Part shown: one piece after another, positions 42,439-50,057 of the stretch | Numbering within the stretch: the stretch's first letter is position 1 | Layout: each line of letters starts with the position of its first letter | NCBI GenBank assembly: GCA_965199585.1 | Contig: CBDASI010000002.1 | Location: 806,001 to 870,000, forward strand | Direction of reading: 5' to 3' | DNA: 64,000 nucleotides | Source of the DNA: JAVVHH01 sp965199585 | Lineage (GTDB): Bacteria; Pseudomonadota; Alphaproteobacteria; Acetobacterales; Acetobacteraceae | Notes under the pieces: model-generated | The model's input: the letters and a program-made list of their open reading frames with translations, nothing else | The model's database searches: none | What the model was told of the DNA's origin: nothing | Position numbers and translations under genes: made by a program

Positions 42439-43545
42439 ATGGCCGTCACTCTCACCCTCTACGTCGCGCGACAGTTCATGGCCGCGGTGCTGTCGATGTT
42501 GGCGGCGCTATCGGGCATCGTGTCGCTGTTCGACTTCATCGAGCTGCTGCGGCGGTCGGCGACCAAGCCAGATGCGACGTTCGGGCTGGTGGTGCAGATC
42601 GCGGCGCTGCGGATCCCGTTCGTAGCGCTGCAGATCTTGCCGTTCGCGGTGTTGCTGGGCGGGATCCTGGCGTTCTGGCGGCTGACACGGTCGAGCGAGC
42701 TGATCGTGGCGCGGGCGGCCGGTGTGTCGGCCTGGCACTTCCTGTCGGCGCCGTTGCTGTGTGCGATCCTGCTGGGCGCGCTGGGCACGGGGGCGATCAG
42801 CCCGTTGGCGTCGGGGATGCTGGCGCGGGCGGAGGCGATGGACAACGCGTATCTGAAGACGGCGGCCGGGTCGACGGCGCTGACCGGCGGGCAGCTCTGG
42901 TTGCGGCAGTCGGACCGCGAGTTGGTGCCGGACGGGGTGGCGATCATCCATGCGCGGACGGTGAACTCGGATCGCAAGACGATGGTAGCCAACGACGTCA
43001 GCGTGTTCCGGTTGGACGACAAGGATCGGCTGCTGGCGCGGATCGAGGCGACGCGGGCCGTGCTGGAGCGGGGGGACTGGCTGCTGGAGAACGGGCGGCG
43101 GATGCTGCCGGACCGGCTGCCGGAAGACATTGGGACGGTGAAGCTGGCGACGGACCTGACGGTGGGGCGGGTGCAGGACAGTTTCGCCAGCCCGGACACG
43201 CTGAGCGTGTGGGCGCTGCCGGATTTCATCGGGCTGCTGGAGCGGTCGGGGTTCTCGGCGATCCGACATCGGCTGCATTTCCAGGCGTTGCTGGCGCTGC
43301 CGTTGCTGGCGGGGACGATGGCGCTGGTGGCAGCCGGGTTCTCGATGCGGGCGACGCGGCGTGGGGGCGTGGCGCAAATGATCGGCAGCGGGGTGGCGGC
43401 CGGGTTTTTGTTGTTCGTCGTCAGTAAAGTGGCGGAGGAGTTCGGGCAGTCAGGGGCGTTGCCAGCGCCGTTGGCGGCTTGGGCGCCGGCGGGGGCGGGG
43501 TTGATGCTGGCGGTGGCGCTGTTGTTGCACCTTGAGGATGGGTGA
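42439..43545 (+). CDS. lptG: LPS export permease LptG (LptF/LptG family)
   Basis: 368 residues, six membrane helices with a large periplasmic loop: TLYVARQFMAAVLSMLAALSGIVSLFDFIELLRRS, the N-terminal helix pair of LptG; then LAFWRLTRSSELIVARAAGVSAWHFL, the conserved coupling region to LptB; and a C-terminal helix group. It and LptF drive lipopolysaccharide from the inner membrane towards LptC-A-D. Starts at 42439; the upstream frame to 42328 covers repeat-like sequence and is not coding. LptF is not present nearby. Confidence 0.9.
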   Translation: MAVTLTLYVARQFMAAVLSMLAALSGIVSLFDFIELLRRSATKPDATFGLVVQIAALRIPFVALQILPFAVLLGGILAFWRLTRSSELIVARAAGVSAWHFLSAPLLCAILLGALGTGAISPLASGMLARAEAMDNAYLKTAAGSTALTGGQLWLRQSDRELVPDGVAIIHARTVNSDRKTMVANDVSVFRLDDKDRLLARIEATRAVLERGDWLLENGRRMLPDRLPEDIGTVKLATDLTVGRVQDSFASPDTLSVWALPDFIGLLERSGFSAIRHRLHFQALLALPLLAGTMALVAAGFSMRATRRGGVAQMIGSGVAAGFLLFVVSKVAEEFGQSGALPAPLAAWAPAGAGLMLAVALLLHLEDG

Positions 43546-43562
43546 GGGTTGAGTCCTGGGTT

Positions 43563-43585
43563 GGTGGGCTGAAGCCCACCCTACG
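43563..43585. repeat. Palindromic dispersed repeat, copy 3
   Basis: An exact match to copy 2 at 25574 (GGTGGGC-TGAA-GCCCACC, then CTACG). The last CTA supplies the stop codon (43581-43583) of the minus-strand SGNH-like gene. It sits after lptG and could terminate transcription in either direction. Confidence 0.8.
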
Positions 43586-44630
43586 GGGTTGGGGCGCAGG
43601 GGGCGGTTAGAGTACCGTCTTTCAAGCAGGCTGCCAGGGATTTGGTGAAGGCGTGGGCGGCCTCGGGGTTCAAGTGGGCGCCGTCGGCGAAGCTCGGTTG
43701 GGGCCAGATCGGGATGACCGGGTCGAGCAGAGTGGCGCCGTTGCGTTGCGCGATGATGGTCAGATACTCGCGGTAAGCGACCAGGGTCGCGTCGGTCTCC
43801 TGGTGCGCGGGGGCGAACGGCATGATCAGGATCGCGGCGGCCACCCCCCTGCCCTTCAGAGCGATCAGAGCGGCCTCGAGTTCGGCGTTCTGCAGCCCGG
43901 TGACGATGAAGCGGTCGGGGTGCTCGGCCTGCACCGGCGGACCGGAGGCGTAGGCGGACCAGCCACGATCGGCGGTGACGGCGGCGAAGCGGGCGCGGTT
44001 GGTCTCGGTGCGGCCGAAGACGCGGCCTTGGACTAGGCTGGCAAAGGAGAGCGACGGGAAGCCGGACGCATACAGCCAGTCGCGCGGCGTGCCGGACAGG
44101 CCCTCGGGAGTGCGGACGGCGAGGCTGTCGGTGTCGCCCAGTTGGTCGGCGAGCCGCTCGACGGCGAAGACGTCGCCGGCCGAGAGGAAGCCGTAGCGGA
44201 TGGAGAGCAGCCAGTAGAAGCGGCTGAGCGGGCCGAAATGCTCGGGCACCAGGGAGATCACGGCCTGCGTCGGCAGCTTAGGGCAGGCCAACGCGCGGTC
44301 GATGGCCACGCGGGTCTCGAGGGCGGTGCCGGCGGCGAGGCCGAAATTGGTGGCGGGCACGGGGAGGTCAGCGGGGACGAGGCCGGCCTCGAGTCGGGAA
44401 TCGCCGAAGAAGGCGATCTGGCCGAGTTGGCAGTCGGCGAGCATGGCCTTCTTCGCGGCCCAGGAGGCATAGCCGCTCTCCATAAAGGCGTCCGGCCGGG
44501 CTGCGGTGTAGATCCAGACGAGGCCAAGGCCGATCACGACGGTCGAGAAGAAGGTGATCAGATACCGGTTGAAGTCGGCCGGGCTGGAGGGCGGGGCTGG
44601 ATCGGGAGCAGGATCGGGGGCCGGTTTCAT
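43581..44630 (-). CDS. Membrane-anchored SGNH-hydrolase-like protein
   Basis: 349 residues: Pro-rich cytoplasmic start (PAPDPAPDPAPPSSPAD), one membrane helix (FFSTVVIGLGLVWIYTA), then a periplasmic domain with IAFFGDSRLEAGLVPADLP (GDS block), a block with Asn in TNFGLAAGTALE, and DGAHLNPEAAHAFTKSLA with the block-V His. This fits AlgJ/DltD-like acyl or acetyl handling proteins; the activity is inferred. It lies between lptG and lptD, transcribed the other way. Start ATG at 44630 gives the anchored form; the upstream open frame is not needed. Confidence 0.7.
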   Translation of the reverse strand: MKPAPDPAPDPAPPSSPADFNRYLITFFSTVVIGLGLVWIYTAARPDAFMESGYASWAAKKAMLADCQLGQIAFFGDSRLEAGLVPADLPVPATNFGLAAGTALETRVAIDRALACPKLPTQAVISLVPEHFGPLSRFYWLLSIRYGFLSAGDVFAVERLADQLGDTDSLAVRTPEGLSGTPRDWLYASGFPSLSFASLVQGRVFGRTETNRARFAAVTADRGWSAYASGPPVQAEHPDRFIVTGLQNAELEAALIALKGRGVAAAILIMPFAPAHQETDATLVAYREYLTIIAQRNGATLLDPVIPIWPQPSFADGAHLNPEAAHAFTKSLAACLKDGTLTAPCAPTP

Positions 44631-44751
44631 CGCGGCGGAGCGATGGCGGAAAAGTGTTGTGAACGCAACCGGGCCGCCCGGCGTTGCTGCGGATTGCGCT
44701 TGGGGGTTCTGGCCGCTTTTGAAAGCCGGCGCGGGCCTGTATAGAGCCGCG

Positions 44752-46968
44752 ATGCGTCGCGCGCCCCGCCGTTTGCTCTCGTTCACACTGGTTCTGACGG
44801 TGGCGGGCCTCGCTATCGCGACGGCCGACCCGGCGGCGGCGCAGTTCACCCGGCGGCGCGCGCCGGGGCCGCCGGCCAAGCCGATCAGCCGCAATGATCC
44901 GGTGGCGTTCACCGCCGACGAAGTCAGCTACGACCGGGATCACGGCCTGGTGACGGCGACGGGGAACGTCGAGGCGTGGCAGAACGATCACATCATCCGG
45001 GCGGACCGGGTGACGTTCGACCGCAACACCGACGTGGTGGCGGCGGTCGGGCATGTGACGATGATCGAGCCGGACGGGCAGGTGTTGTTCAGCGACTATG
45101 CCGAGCTGACGTCGGGGATGCGGGAAGGCGTGCTACGCACGATGAGCGCGATCCTGGCGGAGAACGGCAAGCTGGTGGCCAACGGGGCGCGGCGGACCGA
45201 GGGCAAGGTCAACGAGCTGAGCCGGGCGGTCTACACGACGTGCAATCTGTGCGTGAAGGACCCGACGAAGGCTCCGCTATGGGACATTCGGGCGCGGGAC
45301 GCGGTGCAGGACCAGGAGAATCACCGGATCGAGTATCGCGATGCGGTGCTGGACATCTACGGCATCCCGGTAGCGTGGCTGCCGTATTTTTGGCACGTGG
45401 ACCCGTCGGTGAAGCGGGCGAGCGGGTTCCTGATCCCGTCCTATGGGCATGCGAAGAACCTCGGCGAGTTCGTGCAGACGCCGTATTTCTGGGCGCTGGA
45501 CCGGAACTCGGACGTGACGATCACGCCGACATTCAGCACGCAGCAATATTTGAACGTCGACTCGCTGTATCGGCGGCGGTTCAACGACGGGCGGCTAAAC
45601 GTCGATTTTGGGGTGGGGTACGACCAGAACAAACTGCAGGGAGCGATCTTCTCGGACGGGCAGTTCGCGCTCGACGATACATGGCGGTACGGGTTCAACC
45701 TGAACCGGGCGACGTCGTCGGTGTATCTGCGCGACTACAAGTTCAACAACCATGCGGATATCCTGAACTCGAACGTCTATCTCGAAGGGTTCGGGACCGG
45801 GTCGTACACGCGGTTGGATACGCAGGCCTATCAGGGGCTGGTGGCGAGCATTCAACAGGCGCGACTGCCTTACGTGCTGCCGCGGTATAAGTACAGCTAC
45901 TTCGGGGAGCCGGATGCGCTGGGCGGCCGGGTCAGTTTCGACACGGAGAACTTCAACATCATCCGCTCGACGGGGACGAACACGCAGCGGCTAGGGACGT
46001 CGATCAAGTGGGATCGGCCGTTCGAGAACTCGATCGGGCAGCAGTGGAAGTTCACGGCGCGGACGGATGCGGCGGCTTATAATGCGACGTCGTTGAACGA
46101 GAACCCGAACTACTCGGCGACCGGATCGGCGTCGGAGGTGCGGGCGCAGCCGAACGTGGCGCTGGAGGTGCGGTGGCCCTTCCTGCGGCAGGGCCAGGGA
46201 TCGCAGGTGATCGAGCCGATCGTTCAGGCGGTGGCGGGGCCATATACGGGCGGGTTGCGCAAGCAGACGATCCCGAACGAGGACAGCCTGGATTTCGAGT
46301 ACACGGACCAGAACCTATTCTCGATCAACAAATATCCGGGGATCGACCGGCAGGAGGGCGGCGGGCGGGTGAACGCCGGGCTGCACCTGAAGTGGACGGC
46401 GCCGAACGGGATGAGCCTGGACCAGTTGGTGGGGCAGAGCTACCGGACCCAAGCGTCCGACACGTTCCCGGTGGGCAGTGGGCTGGAGCACAAGGTGTCG
46501 GACATCGTGACGCGGACGACGTTCACGCCGGCGAGCTGGCTGGACGTGACGGGGCGGACGCGGTTGGACCGGCGGGATGCGAGCCTGCGGTTCGCGGACA
46601 TCCAGGGAACGACCGGGGTGGAGCATTTTCGGCTGGGGGCGGGGTATCTGTATTCCGACGTCAATCCCTACTTCTTCTATGATACGGCAGCGGTTCCGGC
46701 GAGTTACTTCACGCCGCGGAACGAAGTCACGCTGTCGGCGTCGGGTAATTACGACCAATACCGGTTCTCGGCCTTTGCACGCCGCGATTTGCAGTTGAAC
46801 AAGATGGTGGCGGCGGGTGTGCGGGCGACGTATGAGAACGAATGCCTCGTCTTGGACGCGAACGTCAGCCGCCGTTACACATCGTTAAATGGTGACACGG
46901 GATCGACGCTGGTATTATTCCAGATCACTTTCAAAACCGTCGGACAGTTTGGCTTCCATGCGTTCTGA
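44752..46968 (+). CDS. lptD: LPS assembly outer-membrane protein LptD
   Basis: 738 residues with signal peptide (RRLLSFTLVLTVAGLAIATADPAAAQ), an N-terminal OstA/LptA-like beta-jellyroll (FTADEVSYDRDHGLVTATGNVEAWQNDHIIRADRVTFDRNT), then a C-terminal 26-strand barrel starting around DIYGIPVAWLPYFWHVDPSVKRASGFLIPSYGHA and ending in VLFQITFKTVGQF. A cysteine pair CNLC is near residue 165 and one further Cys near the end, fewer than E. coli. With LptE it inserts LPS in the outer leaflet. Its start codon follows a long leader with no strong ribosome site. Divergent from the SGNH-like gene; surA follows 37 nt later. Confidence 0.93.
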   Translation: MRRAPRRLLSFTLVLTVAGLAIATADPAAAQFTRRRAPGPPAKPISRNDPVAFTADEVSYDRDHGLVTATGNVEAWQNDHIIRADRVTFDRNTDVVAAVGHVTMIEPDGQVLFSDYAELTSGMREGVLRTMSAILAENGKLVANGARRTEGKVNELSRAVYTTCNLCVKDPTKAPLWDIRARDAVQDQENHRIEYRDAVLDIYGIPVAWLPYFWHVDPSVKRASGFLIPSYGHAKNLGEFVQTPYFWALDRNSDVTITPTFSTQQYLNVDSLYRRRFNDGRLNVDFGVGYDQNKLQGAIFSDGQFALDDTWRYGFNLNRATSSVYLRDYKFNNHADILNSNVYLEGFGTGSYTRLDTQAYQGLVASIQQARLPYVLPRYKYSYFGEPDALGGRVSFDTENFNIIRSTGTNTQRLGTSIKWDRPFENSIGQQWKFTARTDAAAYNATSLNENPNYSATGSASEVRAQPNVALEVRWPFLRQGQGSQVIEPIVQAVAGPYTGGLRKQTIPNEDSLDFEYTDQNLFSINKYPGIDRQEGGGRVNAGLHLKWTAPNGMSLDQLVGQSYRTQASDTFPVGSGLEHKVSDIVTRTTFTPASWLDVTGRTRLDRRDASLRFADIQGTTGVEHFRLGAGYLYSDVNPYFFYDTAAVPASYFTPRNEVTLSASGNYDQYRFSAFARRDLQLNKMVAAGVRATYENECLVLDANVSRRYTSLNGDTGSTLVLFQITFKTVGQFGFHAF

Positions 46969-47005
46969 TGTGTGTTTGCTGACCGTCCCCAGGTAGGATC
47001 CGTCG

Positions 47006-48343
47006 ATGGTATCGTTTCGTCATTTGCTCCTCACAGCGGCCGGCGCAGCCGCAATGGTGTTCGCCGGCCCGGCGGACGCGCAGGTTCGGCGGCCATTGGC
47101 GGCGGCGACCGCGCCGGAGGCCGCCGGGTCGGAGAAGATCATGGCAGTGGTCAACGGCGACGCGATCACGTCGGGCGACGTGACGGCGCGGGGGCGGCTG
47201 TTCGCGTTGAGCACCGGGCTGCCGGTGACGCCGGAGGTGCTGGACCGGTTGCGGCCGCAGGTGCTCAAGCAGTTGGTCGACGAGCGGCTTCGGCTGCAGG
47301 AAGTGCAGCGGCGCAAGATCGTGGTCAGCGACCGGGAGATCGCGCAGGCCATCGCCGAGATCGAGCAGCGCAACGGAATGCCGGCCGGCGCGCTGGGGTC
47401 AGCGCTGAAGGGCCGCGGCGTGGCGCTGCGGACGCTGATCGATCAGGTGCGGGTGCAGCTGGGGTGGACGCGGGTGCTGCGCGAGGAGTTGGGCAGCAAG
47501 GCCGAGATCTCGGATGCCGAGATCGCCGAGCAGCAGCGCCTGTTCAAGGCGCAGACGGGACAGCCGGAGTACCACGTGGGCGAGATCTTCATCCCGATCG
47601 ACGACCCGAGCAAGCCGGGCGACGCGCAGCGCTTCGCCGAGACGGTGATCGGCGAGTTGCGTCAGGGCGCGCCCTTCGCGGTGGTCGCGGCGCAGTTCAG
47701 CCAGGCGCAGACGGCGCTGCAGGGGGGCGACATCGGCTTTGTACGGGCGAGCCAGCTAGACCCGGAGGTGGCCAAGGTGGTGCGCGAGATGCCCGCCGGG
47801 GCGGTCAGCAACCCGGTGCGGGTGCCGGGCGGGATCGACATCGTGACGGTGAGCGGCAAGCGTGTGCTCGGCCAGGATAAATCGACGATGTTGAACGTGC
47901 GGCAGGTGTTCATCCCGTTCACGACGGCAGTGAACCCCGGCGCACCGACGGAGCAGCAGAAGAAGGCGGTCGAGCAAGCCGGGCTGGTGAGCAAGACCGC
48001 CAAGAGCTGCGCCGACGTCGAGGCCGCCAACGAGCGGCTCGGCAAGACACGGCCGTCGGACCCGGGCGAGATCCGGTTGGAGGCGGTGGGATCGGCACCG
48101 CTGCGGGAGCTGATGGGCAACTTGCCGGTCGGCCAAGTCAGCCGGCCGCTGGTGGCGTCCGAAGGCGTCGCGGTGGTGATGGTGTGCTCGCGCGAGATGA
48201 AGACCGACGCGGCGCCGGCGAAGCAGGAGGTGAGCAACCAGTTGCTGAGCGAGCGGATCGAGCTGTCGTCGCGGCAGTTGCTGCGGGACCTGCGGCGGCG
48301 GGCGGTGATGGACATGCGGGTCGACGGCGTCGCTGCCCGGTAA
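47006..48343 (+). CDS. surA: Periplasmic peptidyl-prolyl isomerase SurA
   Basis: 445 residues: signal peptide (MVSFRHLLLTAAGAAAMVFAGPADA), N-terminal chaperone module (IMAVVNGDAITSGDVTARGRLFALSTGL, KQLVDERLRLQEVQRRKIVVSDREI), one parvulin domain (EYHVGEIFIPIDDPS, FSQAQTALQGGDIGFVRASQLD) and a C-terminal helical part. It assists folding of outer-membrane proteins including LptD. Same strand as lptD and rsmA, an arrangement common in Gram-negatives. Only one parvulin domain is convincing; the second may be degenerate. Confidence 0.92.
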   Translation: MVSFRHLLLTAAGAAAMVFAGPADAQVRRPLAAATAPEAAGSEKIMAVVNGDAITSGDVTARGRLFALSTGLPVTPEVLDRLRPQVLKQLVDERLRLQEVQRRKIVVSDREIAQAIAEIEQRNGMPAGALGSALKGRGVALRTLIDQVRVQLGWTRVLREELGSKAEISDAEIAEQQRLFKAQTGQPEYHVGEIFIPIDDPSKPGDAQRFAETVIGELRQGAPFAVVAAQFSQAQTALQGGDIGFVRASQLDPEVAKVVREMPAGAVSNPVRVPGGIDIVTVSGKRVLGQDKSTMLNVRQVFIPFTTAVNPGAPTEQQKKAVEQAGLVSKTAKSCADVEAANERLGKTRPSDPGEIRLEAVGSAPLRELMGNLPVGQVSRPLVASEGVAVVMVCSREMKTDAAPAKQEVSNQLLSERIELSSRQLLRDLRRRAVMDMRVDGVAAR

Positions 48344-48347
48344 GCCC

Positions 48348-49190
48348 GTGCTCCCACCACTTCGCGACGTGGATAGTCCACAAGCGAAGCTGCCGCCGCT
48401 GCGCGACGTCATCGCGAAGCACGGGCTCGATGCGCGCAAGTCGCTCGGGCAGCATTTCCTGCTGGATCCCGGGCTGACCTTCCGGATCGCGCGTCTGCCG
48501 GGCTCGCTCGACGGGCGCGACGTGGTCGAAGTGGGGCCGGGTCCCGGCGGCTTGACCCGGTCGCTGTTGGAGGCCGGGGCGGCGCGGGTGCTGGCCGTCG
48601 AGCTGGACCGGCGGGCGATCGCGGCGTTGGACGAGTTGGCGGCGGTTTATCCGGGCCGGTTGGAAATCCTGGAAGCGGACGCGGTAACGCTGGACCTGGC
48701 GGCGATGAGCCGGGCGCCGCGGCAGCTGGCGGCGAACCTGCCCTACAACGTGGCGACGCCGTTGCTGGTGGGGTGGTTGCGGCAGGCCGACCTGTGGGAG
48801 CGGATGACGCTCATGTTCCAGCTCGAGGTGGCGGAGCGGATCTGCGCGGCGCCCAACACGAGCGGGTTCGGGCGGTTGAGCGTGCTGGCCCAATGGTGCT
48901 GCGCGGTCGCGATGCTGATGCGGCTGCCGCCGGCCGCGTTCACGCCGCCGCCGAAAGTTTGGTCGGCGGTGGTGGGGCTGACGCCGAACGCGGCACAGCC
49001 GCCGGAGGATCTGTTCAAGACGATGGAGCGGCTGACGGCGGCGGCGTTCGGGCAGCGGCGGAAGATGTTGCGGGGAAGCCTCAAGCCGTTGGGCGGCGAG
49101 GCGCTGCTGGAGCGGGCGGAGATCGCACCGGAGCGCCGGGCGGAGACGCTGACGATCCCGGAGTGGGATCGGTTGGTGCGGCTGCTCTAG
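48348..49190 (+). CDS. rsmA: 16S rRNA dimethyladenosine transferase RsmA
   Basis: 280 residues: the KsgA/RsmA motifs KSLGQHFLLDP (motif X), VVEVGPGPGGLTRSLL (I), LAVELDRRAI (II), LEADAVTLDL (III) and NLPYNVATPLL (IV, NLPY), then a C-terminal helical part. Dimethylates two adenines near the 3' end of 16S rRNA. The start is a GTG 5 nt after the surA stop; a second GTG at 48369 is possible. Residues 3-8 and 16-21 repeat PPLRDV, suggesting a local N-terminal duplication. pdxA, the usual neighbour, is missing. Confidence 0.93.
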   Translation: MLPPLRDVDSPQAKLPPLRDVIAKHGLDARKSLGQHFLLDPGLTFRIARLPGSLDGRDVVEVGPGPGGLTRSLLEAGAARVLAVELDRRAIAALDELAAVYPGRLEILEADAVTLDLAAMSRAPRQLAANLPYNVATPLLVGWLRQADLWERMTLMFQLEVAERICAAPNTSGFGRLSVLAQWCCAVAMLMRLPPAAFTPPPKVWSAVVGLTPNAAQPPEDLFKTMERLTAAAFGQRRKMLRGSLKPLGGEALLERAEIAPERRAETLTIPEWDRLVRLL

Positions 49191-49197
49191 CGGCGAG

Positions 49198-49230
49198 ATG
49201 GCGGAATGCGCTGCGGTCCTCCGCCCTACC
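49198..49230. repeat. REP-like palindrome between rsmA and tam
   Basis: GGCGGA...TCCGCC stem (49200-49205 with 49220-49225) enclosing ATGCGCTGCGGTCC, followed by CTACC. This resembles the GGCGGAATGCGCTGCG family of dispersed palindromes known in alphaproteobacterial genomes. Its CTA (49226-49228) supplies the tam stop on the minus strand. Confidence 0.65.
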
Positions 49231-49972
49231 TGCTGGCGATCAGGAAGAGGCGGGGGAACGGCAGCAGGACGGTGCCATCGGGGTTGGGCGGGTAGGCTTC
49301 GGCAATGGCGGCGCGGTAGCGGGTGAGGAAGTCGGCCTTGCCGGGCTCGTCGAGGGCGGCGAGGTAGGGGCGGAGGCCACTGCCGCGGAACCATTCGACG
49401 ATGGCGTCGGGGTTCTCGAGGACGTGGAAATAGGTGGTGCGCCAGATGTCGACCGCGCTGCAAAGGGGCTTCAGGGCGGCGTAGTAGGCGGTGGGGGTCT
49501 CCATGGTGCCGCGTTGACCCTCGGCGCGACGCATGAGGTCCGGGCCGGCGACGTCGCGCATGGCGCGGTAGGCGGGCTCATCGAGGTTGTCGGGCATCTG
49601 GATGGCCAGGGTGCCTCTCGGAGTGAGGCGGTGCAGGAGGCTCGGCAGCAGGGTGGTGTGGTCCGGGAGCCATTGCAGGACGGCGTTGGAGAGGATGAGG
49701 TCGGCGGTGCCCTGCCAGGTGGCGAGGTCGGCGATGTCGAAGGGGATGTCGGGGAGGCGCTGGCGGGCGGCCGCGATCATGGCCGGGTCGCTGTCGAGGC
49801 CGGTGATGGCGGCGTCGGGGTAGCGGGCGCGGAGGAGTTCGGTGGAGTTGCCGGGGCCACAGCCTAGATCGATGGCGGTGTTCGGCGTGGCTTGGACGGC
49901 GGCGAGGAGGTCGCGGACGGGGCGGGTGCGGTCGGACTCGAACTTCGAGTATTGGGCAGGGGACCAGGTCAT
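49226..49972 (-). CDS. tam: Trans-aconitate 2-methyltransferase
   Basis: 248 residues: TWSPAQYSKFESDRTRPVRDLLAAVQ and AIDLGCGPGNSTELLRARYPDAAITGLDSDPAMIAAA (SAM motifs I and II), LILSNAVLQWLPDHTTLLPSL, and IWRTTYFHVLENPDAIVEWFRGSGLRPYL, all diagnostic of Tam. It methylates spontaneously formed trans-aconitate, a citric-acid-cycle inhibitor, with SAM. Single gene on the minus strand, placed between a REP-like repeat and the hairpin at 50020. Confidence 0.92.
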   Translation of the reverse strand: MTWSPAQYSKFESDRTRPVRDLLAAVQATPNTAIDLGCGPGNSTELLRARYPDAAITGLDSDPAMIAAARQRLPDIPFDIADLATWQGTADLILSNAVLQWLPDHTTLLPSLLHRLTPRGTLAIQMPDNLDEPAYRAMRDVAGPDLMRRAEGQRGTMETPTAYYAALKPLCSAVDIWRTTYFHVLENPDAIVEWFRGSGLRPYLAALDEPGKADFLTRYRAAIAEAYPPNPDGTVLLPFPRLFLIASR

Positions 49973-50019
49973 AGCGCTAGTGTGACATGAGGAGGGCTCG
50001 TTACTCCACCCTCGCCTAT

Positions 50020-50042
50020 CCTCTCCCGCAAAGCGGGAGAGG
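50020..50042 (-). terminator. Strong hairpin downstream of the PiT gene
   Basis: CCTCTCCCGC-AAA-GCGGGAGAGG is a perfect 10-bp stem with a 3-nt loop, 15 nt past the minus-strand PiT stop. Such hairpins are also found as dispersed repeats. No T-tract follows on the minus strand, so intrinsic termination is plausible but not certain. Confidence 0.5.
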
Positions 50043-50057
50043 ACTCTAGGACGCGAG

